DNA of 64,000 bases from Tetranychus cinnabarinus. Its lineage: Eukaryota > Arthropoda > Arachnida > Trombidiformes > Tetranychidae. The notes under the pieces are model-generated. The model did not search any database, was not told the DNA's origin, and was given only the letters and a program-made list of their open reading frames with translations. Location: contig WHVY01000002.1 in the NCBI GenBank assembly GCA_022266195.1, positions 14,151,001 through 14,215,000 on the forward strand, written 5' to 3'. Made by a program: the position numbers and the translations under genes. Shown here in pieces: positions 10,991 to 23,700 of the stretch. Each line of letters starts with the position of its first letter. Within the stretch, counting starts at the first letter, position 1.

Positions 10991-12821
10991 CCAGTTTGGC
11001 TTGGTCAAACAAAATTGATCTTTTGATCGATACAGCAACCTAAAGAAAAGAAAGTGAAAAATTATTTAAACCCGAAAAACCTGGAAAAACCAAAAAACCC
11101 TTTTTCCCTGACCATTGATATTTCTTGTATTTTACCTTTACCATGAGACACACATTTTATTTCTCGGGAATCTTTTTTATCATCTTTACCTTGAGTATGA
11201 TTGTTATATGAAGAGCTAACAAAATAGTGAGCAAAAATTATCTTCCAAGAGTTGATTACTTCCATTGTTAAATGAGATATAATTTTCGTTACAATCAACC
11301 GTTGATTGAGTCAACATTATTAATTATCATAGTCCATGTTGAGTCAATTTCAACTGAGAAATGTAAATTTTTTGGTTCAAGTTTCTCCTTATTTTGCAAG
11401 GTTTGTGTGTGTTTACACATTTATGAGTTAAACCATGTAATCAGTGGGATTAAATTGTTTTACATCAAAGACTCTTGGAATTGCCTTGAAATGAATCAAC
11501 AATTTACTTGTTGACAAGAGTAAAACTGTTGATTGTTGATTATTTTTTAATAATTTAGTTAGTCCTTGTTTCTCCTTCCAATTGTAAACCAAACCTTTAA
11601 GCCTGTATTGTGTATTGATTTCATTTATGTATTGTCAGTACATATTACAATTAAAAAGCTAGTGATACGTGGACCAAATGGACCTTTAACCGAGAAGCCT
11701 GACCTTTCAAGGAATGGCCAGTGTTTGTAAGGGCACCAAACATGACCAAAAACAACATAAACTCAACATTGTCTTTTGTCTCTTTTGCACTTAATCATTA
11801 CCTACTTTCATTACAAACCATGTATCACTATTAATTGTACCTCAATTTTAATTACCATTAATGGACTCATTTACTTCTCCCATTATACAATAGATTATTT
11901 AATTTGTCGATCATTAACTTCTGTAATTTAGTGATCAGTGTAGTTTGAAACAAACATGTTGTATTTCAATTGTTCAACACAGAAAGGCAAAATTATATTG
12001 TCCATTAACCTGATGATAAAACTGTTAACTGAACTCCTTTTACTTTTCTTGTTATACATATCATTGGAATTATTTTAAAACATATTGTTTCCCTGCAACA
12101 TGTCGATTAACTAAGCAATTAATCAATTTTGGTTCTTCTCTTTCAGCAACATTATTACAATTCAATGGATATTTAATGTAACTTGTGTTTCACTGTATTC
12201 CTTTTGACCATGGATCACAATTTTAACATTCATTGAAAAACCTTCAAATCAGTATTTAAAATTTACATCTCCCACTATCTGTCCTTCTGAGTTTGTTCAG
12301 AAATCATCTTGTATCCATTAAATCCTAGTATTGCGTCTATTCCGTGAATATTGTGCCATAAATGAATATATTGTGTAAATCATGAGAATGAAAAACTCTT
12401 TCATTTGTGGTAACATTGAATAAAGTTGAAAAATTTAAATAAACCATGAATAAATTCATTTCGTAACTGAGAAAATATGGATTTGGAACTGTGAGTTTCT
12501 CGATATTATTGACTTCACACAATGCTGTATAAGATTACTATATCATTAGAGCTAGGCGTATTTAGCATACAAGGCATCAATCGATCCAATTGTTGTCCTT
12601 TTGATTTCAAATAGCAGACTCATGGTAAATTGAGCTCCAATAACAAAAATAAATTATATCCACGACTTGATAATCAAAAAATCACAATCACTTGAATATC
12701 ATGCGAATATTTTATCCGTTTTTTGATACTTGTTAATATAACGAGATAAATTTTACAGAGATTGCAAAAAATGTAAACAGCAGGTAAATTGACAGGAAAT
12801 TCATGTTAGAAATTTTAAGAA
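10991..12821. other. Intergenic between convergent Syt1 and VPS29
   Basis: 1.8 kb of AT-rich DNA containing the presumed 3' UTRs of both genes. AATAAA hexamers occur near 12416 on the plus strand. No gene, RNA or repeat could be supported; short open frames here look random. Confidence 0.6.
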
Positions 12822-13643
12822 CTATGGCTTTTTGTGTTCAATTCTTTCGACCTTCACTTCATCATCGATCAACTGGTAAATATAGATGACTACCGATGTT
12901 GATTGAATGTCCATTAGCACAAAAGACGGAATAACCTTACTATTAATAGAAAAAAGAGAAATTGTTAGAAAGTTGTTCGAAATCAGTTAAGATTCACAAG
13001 ATTAAATTGTAAATAATACCTATCAAGAGGTCCATAAGCTCCGGTAGCTGATCCTGGGTTAATATAGAAACATCCATCTCTTTCATAGGCTTCAAATTTA
13101 TGGGAATGTCCAGTTATGAGTATATCGACATCAAGTTGTCTTTGGAGAAGAGCTAAACTCTTTGCGTCTGACCAGGGTACTATTTGATGACCATGACAAA
13201 GTCCAATACGAAACTGTCCCACTGTGACAACTTTTTGCTCTGGATAATTTAAACCAATGTCATCAAAATCTCCTCTAACAACATGAACATCAGAAGCTAA
13301 TGTTTTCAGGTAATCATATGTCTCCTTGGTGCACAAGTTACCGGTACAAAGAATATGATGAATACGACCTGGAACCAGTAATTTCTTAAATTTACTTGGA
13401 AGATTATGCGATCGGTATGGAATGTGAGTATCACCAAGAACTAGGACTAACTGAAAGACAAACGGTGTAGATAAACACAATGAGAAACATGATGTAAACA
13501 AGTATAAACATGAAAATGGTTAGGATAGCAGGTTGAAATTGACATCTTCAATTTAACAGATACATTTGATAATGTTTGAAATAATGAAGCTTGTTTTAGT
13601 GATTGTAGGTAGTTGATGGTGGACAAAACAATTAACTTACCAT
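12822..13643 (-). CDS. Vps29: VPS29, retromer phosphoesterase-fold subunit
   Basis: Subunit of the endosomal retromer (VPS26-VPS29-VPS35), with an MRE11-like metallophosphoesterase fold that acts mainly as a protein scaffold. Three coding exons on the minus strand: the ATG alone (13643-13641, followed directly by GTAAGT), 13450-13020, and 12939-12822 ending in TAG. Together they give 183 residues, matching the usual length of about 182. Visible landmarks are LVLGDTHIP near the start, LCTGNLCTKETYDYLK, VRGDFDD, HGHQIVPW, TGHSHKFEAYE, YINPGSATGAYGPLD and the C-terminal end VERIEHKKP. The metal-site Asp, His and Asn positions of the family are present. The last exon is recognised by its strong match to the conserved C-terminus and restores frame across the intron (Ser codon split AG|T). 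It converges on Syt1 and is divergent from the vanin-like gene. Confidence 0.96.
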
Positions 13644-14692
13644 GATTAAAGTTGAATTAATTCAATAATTCGGAATAAAAAAGCACAATTGACAGATGAA
13701 AACGCCTCTTTACAAATAAAGATTGAAAAACAAGAGTGAAGTGTGTTACAACAAAAAATTAGCTAGATGGCAGTACCCTATTAAGGGCTTGAGATTTCTT
13801 AAAATTAAAAATTGTGAGTTATTTGAATTAAATTGATGAAAAAATTAACTAATTTTAGTCTAATTTGATTGCAATTTTCCAATTCAAATCTCACCACATT
13901 AAAGAAACGCCATCTTTGTAATATGATTGACATCAAAAAGAAGATCGTCTTTCAAGCTTCAATCAAAACAATCTTATCTAAACAAGAGATGAATTCCTCC
14001 TTTTCGTTGGTTAATAAACTACATGTACCCTGATTACTCGATTTAATTAGCCCTAGTTTTCACCTTTTAAAATTTTATCCAAGGAACTGGGACAAGGAAT
14101 CAAAAACAGCGTTAAGAGTATCGTGGAATCATTTGAAAAACTCATCAATTACGTTGTGCAGTTTGAGCTCATTTCCAGGTAAGTTACATTTGTAATTTTT
14201 TGATGTACCTTTCATTTTTTGTATCTCTTCTAATTTGATCATAAAAATAGATTAAACTTTATTGTAAATAATATTTATGTGATTGTTATTCACTCTGTGT
14301 GAAGGAAAAGATATCAAATTTACAATGATATTGAGTCTAGTCTACCTCATTCCACTCTTACATCATTTCATTTACCATTTTACCTTATCCATTAAAAAAT
14401 ACATTAAACTCTCTACCACTAATTGCCCGTTTAGTTCCCTTGTTTCAACTTTCACTCCACAAAAACCTGATCGTTACGTCACAATAACATAAAATAACAT
14501 GTTGATAACATTTGGGTTTAATCCGTGAGGTAAATTTTTTCGTCTCGGTATATTATGGTGTGTTTAAATCATTATCTTATCATCGAGAATTCTATGTTTA
14601 AAAATCTCTATCTGTCATCCCTCTATAAAAATTCTGCATCTTCAAATGACACCATTTACTTGTTAATCACTAGATTAGTCAAGTTTTTAATA
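13644..14692. promoter_or_regulatory. Divergent intergenic region VPS29 / vanin-like, with CTCF-like motifs
   Basis: About 1 kb separating two divergently transcribed genes, so it should hold both promoters. CTAGATGGCAGT at 13763-13774 and, on the minus strand, CAAAGATGGCGT at 13907-13918 resemble the AGATGGCGC core of the insect CTCF motif. No TATA box could be assigned with confidence. Confidence 0.4.
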
Positions 14693-16174
14693 ATGTTTCG
14701 TTTTGTATTCTTTCTCGTAGTTGTAACCTTTTGTCTTCTTTATGGCATCTCACCGAGTTTTGATAATGCGAGAAAACGGGACAACTCAACACTTAGAGCT
14801 GCTGTTTACGAATATCGACGTTTCACCAACCTGACTGATAACCAACTTGGCGTCAAACAAGTTAATCTGAGAGCTTATGCTAAAGCAATACAAGTTGCCT
14901 CTCACAATGGAGCTGAAATAATAGTTTTCCCTGAGTCTGGTTTATTTAGCGCCAGTAATCGTCTCATCGCATCGCTAAATTACGAATACATTCCTGAAGC
15001 TAATGGAACAATTACTCCATGCATAGATTGGGATCAAGAATCGAGTCCATCTGCATCTCCAATTGTTCATACATTAAGTTGTTTGGCTCGTGGATTCAAA
15101 ATCTATGTTGCTGCCATCTTAGGCGAAAAGATAGAATGTTCACTTTTAAGTGATCCCGATTGTCCAGAAGATGGGCATTACCTTTATAATACACAGATAC
15201 TTTTCGACTCGACTGGTAAATTGATTGCTAAATATCACAAAACTCATCTCTTTTTTGAACCCGCCAATAACATTCCAAAGACTCCAGAGATTGTAACTGT
15301 TTCAACTCCACTGGGTAAATTTGGTTTCCTCATATGTTTTGATATTCATTTTGAGCAACCAGCGTTGAGTTTGATTTACGATGAAGCCGTTGACACTATT
15401 TTATTTGGTGCTCATTGGATAGATGAGCTTCCATTTTTAAATGCTCACCGAGTACAATCTGGTTTCACAATTGAACATAATGTTAATCTGTTAGCTGCTG
15501 GTGTTAATGACTTGGTTAATGGAGCTCTAGGATCAGGAATTTATGTTGCTGGTGAAGGTCCAATTGTTTACACTGCAGATGTAAAAAAAAGTGGATCCAG
15601 ATTATTGATTGCTGATATTCCAAAGTCACGGAAAAACCCAAATGAAGAAGATTCTGAAGCTGAAAGCAGATTTATCAAAGTTATTGAACATTTAGATGAA
15701 CCTGATGAAGCTTCAACTTACGTACCTTGGGAATTGGCGCTTGATATATTCAATCATACGGTACTAACTCGTCAATCTGATAATATTGTTTCTTGCACTG
15801 AAACAGTTTGCTGTGAACTAAGTTATTCGTTAACAAAACCCAGTTTTACTTCAACTTATTATCTATTGGCCAAAAGATGGATTCGACCAACTACCAAAAT
15901 TTGCGAGCAATTTTGTGGTTTAGTCGCTTATAATCAAACAGATTATGCTTATACGACAACCGATCAATTTAGTTATGTCAAATTGACCGGCACATTTGCT
16001 GGTAATCTTAGCATTCCAAGTGTGGTAACCAATAATTTTGAATTGATTGCTAAATCAAAATGGAATTATGTTCACAAAGATAATGTTGCGTCAATTTCAT
16101 TGGAAAAATTAGATCAACCTCTTGTTGGAGTTACACTTTACAGCCGATATGAAAAAGATGATCAACAATTATAA
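14693..16174 (+). CDS. Vanin-like / biotinidase-family amidase (secreted)
   Basis: Member of the nitrilase superfamily branch holding vanins (pantetheinases) and biotinidase. The 493-residue protein starts at the ATG at 14693, chosen because it opens directly into a hydrophobic signal peptide (about residues 1-20); an in-frame ATG at 14555 would bury this signal. The catalytic triad is visible: Glu81 in FPESG, Lys183 in KYHKTHLF and Cys215 in LICFDIHF. The GAHWIDELPFL and GSGIYVAGEGP segments and a Cys-rich C-terminal domain (CTETVCCEL, CEQFCGL) match vanins, whose usual length is about 500. Several N-glycosylation sequons fit a secreted or GPI-linked protein. The gene has no intron, unlike its neighbours. 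Whether the substrate is pantetheine, biocytin or something else cannot be told from sequence. Confidence 0.9.
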   Translation: MFRFVFFLVVVTFCLLYGISPSFDNARKRDNSTLRAAVYEYRRFTNLTDNQLGVKQVNLRAYAKAIQVASHNGAEIIVFPESGLFSASNRLIASLNYEYIPEANGTITPCIDWDQESSPSASPIVHTLSCLARGFKIYVAAILGEKIECSLLSDPDCPEDGHYLYNTQILFDSTGKLIAKYHKTHLFFEPANNIPKTPEIVTVSTPLGKFGFLICFDIHFEQPALSLIYDEAVDTILFGAHWIDELPFLNAHRVQSGFTIEHNVNLLAAGVNDLVNGALGSGIYVAGEGPIVYTADVKKSGSRLLIADIPKSRKNPNEEDSEAESRFIKVIEHLDEPDEASTYVPWELALDIFNHTVLTRQSDNIVSCTETVCCELSYSLTKPSFTSTYYLLAKRWIRPTTKICEQFCGLVAYNQTDYAYTTTDQFSYVKLTGTFAGNLSIPSVVTNNFELIAKSKWNYVHKDNVASISLEKLDQPLVGVTLYSRYEKDDQQL

Positions 16175-16641
16175 AACCAAATTAAAAAGGTTAACAATAC
16201 GCTGAGCGGGATTCATTTATGTTATGAAAAATTTTATTTTTTGCATTGTATAGTAAATTAATCATGGCTGCACTTTTAACTTAGATTAAAAATGTTTATT
16301 TGGGGCTCATCTGGCTGTTGACTTTTCTTGAGCTAAAAATTAAGCAGAATGTGATTAATAGATATTTAGGATTATGCAAATCTCAATTGGATTAAATTAT
16401 GCAACTTTGATTTTCCGAACTTTTCCATAAATGAATTTTGAAATAACCGCGGTTGCATGGTTACCGGTTCATCCAATGAAACTTGTTAACGTGTAAACAA
16501 ACCATAATCCTCTCTGTGTGACATGATGATAAAACGATTTAGTTAATCATTTTAGTCGATTTAGTAGTTTACCTTTTTTATTTGCTAACTCTTCTTTACT
16601 AGCTGTGTTATTTAGTAAAATTGTCTCATCAATGAAACATA
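16175..16641. other. Intergenic, vanin-like 3' end to SLC33A1 start
   Basis: AT-rich spacer of 467 bp between two genes on the same strand. An ATTAAA at 16181-16186 could serve as polyadenylation signal for the vanin-like gene. The rest should contain the SLC33A1 promoter and 5' UTR; no motif stands out. Confidence 0.5.
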
Positions 16642-18502
16642 ATGAATCATGTTTCAAAAGAAGGCTTACGTCGACATAAATCTACATTTGACAAAAAATC
16701 TGACCCTAGGTTGATAAATGCAGAGAAGGGTGATTCCGATCACAAATCGATGTCCTTCAATACATCTTTATCCGGTGATTATGGGTCTATTTTCATTCTC
16801 CTGGTACTCTACATCCTACAAGGAATACCATTAGGTCTTGCTGGAAGTATTCCGCTTCTTTTACAGAATTACAAAGTCTCATATTCTCAGCAAGCTATTT
16901 TTAGTCTATGTACATGGCCTTTCAGGTAAGTTTCTTCTTCTATTTACATTCTGTTTGAATCATTCTTTGTGATATTTAGTGTTAAAATATCTTTCTCCGA
17001 TCTTAATTGTTCAGTTTGAAACTATTATGGGCTCCATTGGTTGATTCTATGTATAACAAGCGATTTGGTCGACGAAAATCATGGCTCATACCAACCCAGT
17101 ATCTTATTGGATTAACTCTTTTTTTACTTTCATATAAAATTGATGATCTACTTGGTCCTCTGCCAAAAGATCAAACTGGTCAATCAACGCCAGAATCGAC
17201 CGTCATTCCAGGATCTCCTCATGTATATATTCTTGCATGTGTATTCTTTTTCCTCAATTTCCTTTGTGCAACGCAAGACATTGCTGTCGATGGATGGGCT
17301 TTAACCATGTTATCTAAGAGAAATGTTGTCTATGGATCAACATGTAATACTGTTGGTCAAACAATCGGTTTCTCTCTTGGCTACCTCGTTTTTCTTGGTC
17401 TAGAATCTCCTGAAGTATGTAACAAATATTTGCGAAGTATTCCATCAGACACTGGGATGATAACTCTCTCAGGTTAGTAATAACTTGTATAAATTTTCCA
17501 TCCATTGACTATTTTACAATGAAAACTTTATTTTTATATCTTTTTTAGGTTTTCTATATTTTTGGTCTATTATTTTCCTTATAACCACTAGCTTGGTATG
17601 GTTATTTAAGAGCGAAAAAATGGAAAAAAGCAAGCAAGCTACAGAGGAAACTGTCTTAGGAACTTATCTCATGCTTCTTAAAATTCTAAAACTTAAAAGT
17701 ATTCGATCTTTTGCTATCATTTTGTTGACTTGCAAACTTGCCTTTGCTATCACTGACTCCGGAACCCCATTGAAGCTTACTGAAGCTGGTATATCTAAAG
17801 AAACTTTAGCCTTTCTCAGTGTTCCATTGATACCCTTGCAGATAATTTTACCTTGGTATCTGAGTAAATACACAAAAGGTCCAAAACCTTTAAAAATATT
17901 CATCAAGTCATACCCCTACAGGTGAGTAAATAGTCTTGTTTCATAAAAATGGTTCATCGATTTATCTTATTATTTTATAACCTTTGATTTCTTTTTTCTT
18001 TCTCAGACTAATTTGTGGTATTATTAGCGCACTTTTATTGTATTGGACCAAACAAGTTCATGATCCAGTTACTAAATCATTTCCTAGTTATTATTATGTT
18101 ATAGTTCTTGTTGCTTCTGGTCTTCATCAAGTCACCATTTACTGTTGTTATGTAGCGCTTTTATCTTTCCACTCTCGAATCAGTGATCCTTCTATCGGTG
18201 GAACATATATGACACTTTTGAATACAATCACCAACTTGGGAGGTAATTGGCCCTCATTCATCAGTTTATGGCTACTCGACTATTCAACTATTAAAAGTTG
18301 CTCTGTTGATGGATTTTCCTGCAACGGCAAAGACGCAGCATCATCTTGTGCAGCAGCCGGAGGACAATGTGTCACCATTGTCGATGGATATTATATCGAA
18401 GTCATTATACTAACTCTGATTGGTTTCGTTTGGCTGAAATGGGCAAGAAAAAGAATAGAGAGAATCGAATCATTACCAGCATATAATTGGAGGTGTACAT
18501 AG
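16642..18502 (+). CDS. SLC33A1: Acetyl-CoA transporter SLC33A1 (AT-1)
   Basis: Multi-pass carrier that brings acetyl-CoA into the ER/Golgi lumen for acetylation of gangliosides and proteins. Four coding exons: 16642-16925, 17015-17472, 17549-17921 and 18007-18502 (TAG), with short introns and split codons that rejoin in frame, giving 536 residues against about 549 in mammals. Hallmarks in order: YILQGIPLGLAGSIPLLLQ, WPFSLKLLWAPLVDSMY, FGRRKSWLIPTQY, CATQDIAVDGWALTML, SGLHQVTIYCCYV, DPSIGGTYMTLLNT with NLGGNWP, and the Cys-rich loop before VDGYY. The last segment ends in a positively charged tail after the final membrane helix. The initiator Met is preceded by another ATG-rich stretch but is the first in frame. 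Followed by AATAAA within ten bases of the stop. Confidence 0.96.
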
Positions 18503-18507
18503 AGTTT

Positions 18508-18513
18508 AATAAA
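18508..18513 (+). terminator. Polyadenylation signal of SLC33A1
   Basis: AATAAA six bases after the stop codon. If used, the 3' UTR would be very short, about 20-30 nt; further AATAAA copies lie near 18528, so the exact site is uncertain. Confidence 0.5.
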
Positions 18514-20745
18514 ATTAGCTAGAAAGGAATAAATAAATGAATAAATTAAATCTAATCACATTTAATTGGATATTTGAAAATAAATATGTTATAATTATCC
18601 CAACCATTGAGAATGGACTATCAAGCACAACGATAATTCGAGTCAATTTCACAAAATACGAAATTTAATCTGAACATATATTTATTCGACTGAAACGAAA
18701 TCAATTTCTAATTATTTCAAATTTATAAATTTCATTACTATATCAATTGATGTAAATTTAGTCCATTTATAATACCAAAACTAAAATGTCCACCGAGTGC
18801 AAACAAAAAATTTTCATTAAATTATCACAAAAATAAATTGAAATTTTATCAAATTAATACCAATACCAAATTTTATTGTTGATATTATTAACTCCCTTAA
18901 TCGGAATGGTCAAAAATAATGGCACTGAAACTTGGGTATTGATTGAGAGTAAATAAACTGTTATCAAGCACAGTAAATATTTCCTTGTCATCTTTATCTG
19001 TTCAACATGTCAACATGAAGTCATTTTTTTATATTCACCCAAAAAGCTATGGGAAAATGTGCATCAAAAAAGGATGGTTCCTACTGGTATTACATGTTTT
19101 AACAATTACGGAGGAGTTGAGGTGGAGAAAGTTCAAGCTTATGAGCAAAGTAAAGCAAGGAAAGGATAAAGATACACTTGATTTTGCTTTGCTGCCAACA
19201 TTTACAAGCATGCAATATGGACCAGTCCCATGGACATTAATGCCTTTTTCATCGGTCTCTTGGTCTAACCTTTTCAACTTGATCCAGATCATATTGACTG
19301 TAAAAAAGCGAAAGGAAAGAAGATTAAGAGAAAATAAAAAGACAAAATCTTGGCAAATCCTTACAAGATTTAAAAGTTACACAGGGATTGCACATTGAAA
19401 CACTAACCAGCTTCGATAATCCAAATTACAACAAAAAGAAAGTCCAATGAAAATCAATGAAAAGCTTCAATAAGTCACAGAAACATTGGCGATTATGGAG
19501 AGTTAAAAAATAAGAAGAGAAAGGACAAGTTGATGATAAGCAACAATATATTTGATATACAAAAAAAGCAAAGGGAGTGAATTAAAAATTGAGATTCCCT
19601 GTTGTGTGTTGAAGTGTTAATTGTGTTCGTTTGACGATTGACTGATCCAGTTTATCTGTAATAGACATGAAGCAAGAGGAAGGAGAAAAAGTAAAAGATT
19701 GAAAGACAACAACATTGAAGACAATCGGAAGACAACTCTAGCTTCATCTTCAACATGGGAAGTCCATTTAAAGCATATGGAAATATTCTCATTCCGTATA
19801 TTTTCATGAAAGAAAGGAAGAGAAAAGACAAAAAATCTAAACTTTTTTTTTCTCCATATTACAAATTCCTTTTCATCATCTTCAGGATACTTGAAGATAC
19901 CTTTAGTGGCACTAATCTGACTGCTGTTTAGAGAGGTGAAAAAGGTGTTTGTTTGCCTTTGATCATTTCTCCTCCTTCTCTGTCCTCTTCCTCCTCCCTT
20001 TTGCCCACTTATCCCACTATAAATTGTAAATAATCATTTTCATCCAACAAAACATAATCCAAAGCCAATGTAAAAACGCTAAAAGAAACGCTGAAAACAT
20101 TCAACTCAGACGCACAGGGAAGCAAGAAGAGACACGAAAAAAGATTGGTCATCATCTTCATTATCATCCTAATAATCGCTCTTTTAGCCTCTCTTCTTGG
20201 TCTTCCACTCCAATGGTCTTTGTCAACATGACTACCTAATAATCAAAAAGGACCCCCTGCTTCATTTAAATTGAACAATTTGTTGGGTTAAAATGTCACT
20301 CAAGTTGATTCACAATTGCATTTGATTTTTTTTCAATTTAAACTTTTTTTCTTTTCTTCATTTTCTGATCAATTTAACTTTTAATTGTTGGTATAATTGA
20401 TTTTCACCATTTACTGTTTGCCTTTAACTTTTCCTGTTTCACAGTAAAGGTTGGAAAAACAGTGCAGGCCATTTAAAGTCCAATTGTGGTTGACAAGAGA
20501 GATCCTGAAAAGGCTATCTTTACACCTCACTCTATATGATGAATGATGGAAGACGAGGGAAAGATGATGAAAAAGGAGCAAAAGTGTCAACAAGTGTCTC
20601 ACTTCCCATGGAATGTATTGGTGAAGATAAAGATGATGATAGGAGAGTGAGTGATGATATTTTGACAAATTCGAGTTCATCTTGATTTGACTTTAATTCA
20701 CTTTTGCGCTCCATTTGATCCTGTTGATTCGATATTCAACCTCCA
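18514..20745. other. Intergenic region upstream of the nuclear receptor
   Basis: 2.2 kb of AT-rich DNA with no supportable gene. The final few hundred bases (about 20400-20745) probably contain the promoter and 5' UTR of the receptor. A 151-codon open frame at 18943-19398 shows no domain and has many Lys runs; I treat it as chance. Confidence 0.5.
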
Positions 20746-23700
20746 ATGGATATTGAACTTCTTAAAGCTAATCTAACTTCAACTAGTCACACCAACAGCA
20801 ACATTAATAACAGTAATCTCACTTTATCCAATTCATCAAGTCACAGTTCAGTTTGTTTAATTTGCGGTGATCGAGCTTCAGGTCGACATTATGGTGTACC
20901 AAGTTGTGATGGTTGTAGGTGAGTAACTTTTGCATCTTAATTGTTGTCAAATCCTTTCTTAATTCAATTGTCTTCTCAGAGGTTTCTTTAAACGAAGTGT
21001 TCGCCGTGATTTAGTTTATAAATGTAAAGATCGTGGACTTTGTGTAATAGATGTTGCCCGGCGAAATCAATGTCAATATTGTCGATTCAAAAAATGTCTC
21101 CAAGTAAACATGAGGCGAGAAGGTAAGTTAATAATCAACTAATTGTTTCTTCAATCAATCCAAATTTACTTTTAAGTAAAAGTTGAAAGCTTTAAGAAAA
21201 GCAGAAAAGACAAAAATTGAAACTCTGGAAATATTTAAGATCAACTTTTAATTAAACCTTTCAAAGACTAATGGCAATGAATATTCAATCATTTGTGTTT
21301 AATTGTATAACGATTGGTTTAAATCAACAGCTTTTGCACCTCAAACTTGAGTCTTATTTTTTGGATTTTGAATGGACTTTAATAGCAATAACTTTGTGAT
21401 TGTAAAAGGTTCACAAGTGATTAAGTAATTGTAAACATGTCAATCCAATGGCTTTCAATACTTGTAAATTTGCTTGAAAATGAAACACATTTCCGTACTT
21501 CTTATTTTCTGGTCTTGTTCAAAACACCTTTTAGGTTATTTCAACCTGTCAACATTTACTTTAATAATTGTTAAATATTCTGATGGTAACTTTTTTTCTC
21601 TTGTTCAATTACTAAGCTGTTCAACATGAGAGGATAAATTGCAATGTAAATGGTAAAAATGATTGTAAACCAAACCATCGAAATGATTGGAAAAGCAATC
21701 GACTTCAAACAATAACAGCTACAACCACAACTAGCAACACTAGTTCAGTGGGAACGTCAATATCAACCATTTCCACACCAACCTTTTCATCTGGTTCACC
21801 CTTGATTGGCTCATCTTTATCCTCTTCATCATCTTCACCCATCTCTTCGGGTCACCATCATTTGTCCCTGCTTTCAACCATTTCCGGAAACTCTTTAGCT
21901 TATGGTTTAGGATCATCAACTCATCATCAGTCGCCAAGTTTGACCAACAATTTGTCAACAACTTGTTCAACTTTTGGATCCACTGAAAAGTCAACACCAT
22001 TGGGTGAAACACTTATAACTTCATCTTCAACTCATCCAGTTAACCTTCAATCTTCACCGTCATCTTCACCTCCAACCTCATCAGCATCCATCATTAATCG
22101 CTCAGGTACAATCATCTTTCCCTCTTTAACTGAACCAACTCTCAACCTGCACCAGCCCTGGTCACAATGGTTCCTGCCAGTTTCACCTCATCCAAATTTA
22201 TCTCAAACCTGCTATTCACCACTCAGTCCAACACCAATCACAGGAATCATATTTACGACTCGTAAGTCAATTTTACCCAGTTTTAAATAGTAATAAATTG
22301 TACATTATAATCGATAAAGTAGCCCAAAACAAAAGATCTCTTGTCTAATTTAGAAACTTTAATGCTAACGATCAACTTGCATAGTTAATTTCATTCAGTT
22401 AATTGTTCCTTTATGATGTAGGCGTCAAATTTTCATCTATTAATACGAGTTGTTGCTAAAAAGACACAATAAACACATTTGCAACGTTTTTGCACAAGTT
22501 TACACAAATGCTGCAAAACAAATGGCCAAAAACGGGTGAAAATTGATTTATTTCCAATTTAGTTTGTTCCAGTTTGTAAGGTAATAAAATCTGAATCCAT
22601 AGGGGCTGTTGAAAAACTTCTCCGACCCATAGTTTTTGAGAAAAGTGAGTTCAAAGTTGAAACTTCGATCGGCTTTTGTTCGTTTATGGAAGCAGATTTT
22701 TCCAGGAGACTTACTTCTCAGATGTAATTTTTGATTGGTAATCAGAAGATGGACTTATTTTGTGGAATAAAACTTTCCGTTTTTCGTAAAACAGATAAGT
22801 TCGATTTTGATTTAAACCGACTTTTTTCTGCGACCGAAATATTTAGAGAGCTGAAACTTATTGTTAGTGGATGAAAAATTGTAGCTACACATCGACAATT
22901 GAATGATTTTTTCGAGACATCAATAATTCTCTCGATTTTGGCCCTTTTGCATAATAACTTCGAACCTAAATATTTCGAGAATGGTCGCCCCTACAAATAA
23001 ATTCTCATTGAAAATCAGCAGATCTCGTCATAGGATATAATATATTGCAAAATAAAATTATTCAAGATGCTACGAAAAAAGTTACAGCATTTTATTATTT
23101 ATGTTGTTAGTCTTGATACTTTATTTATGAAGTTAAATGTTTATTCAAACACAAATCTCATATGTTAGAGTGATATTCATCATTAAATGAATTAACTCGA
23201 ATTATATTCGGTAATTTTTCATATCATATTATAGCTCATGACAAGATCTAATGATTGGTCAGTGAATGAAAATTGTAGGTCTAACTGAATTGAAACTAAC
23301 AATCAGTTTCAGCTCTCTAAATATTTCGGTCGCAGAAAAAAGTCGGTTTAAATCAAAATCGAACTTATCTGTTTTACGAAAAACGGAAAGTTTTATTCCA
23401 CAAAATAAGTCCATCCTCTGATTACCAATCAAAAATTACATCTGAGAAGTAAGTCTCCTGGAAAAATCTGCTTCCATAAACGAACAAAAGCCGATCGAAG
23501 TTTCAACTTTGAACTCACTTTTCTCAAAAACTATGGGTCGGAGAAGTTTTTCAACAGCCCCTATGGATTCAGATTTTATTTCCCTACAAACTGGCCTAAA
23601 CTTAATTGGAAATAAATCAATTTTCACCCGTTTTTGGCCATTTGTTTTGCACTATTTGTGTAAACTCGAGCAAAAACGTTGCAAATGTGTTTATTGTGTC

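Noticed and set aside
18943..19398. 151-codon plus-strand open frame between SLC33A1 and the receptor
   Set aside because: No domain, signal or splice context; Lys-rich, low-complexity translation in AT-rich DNA, and a competing frame on the other strand of similar quality.
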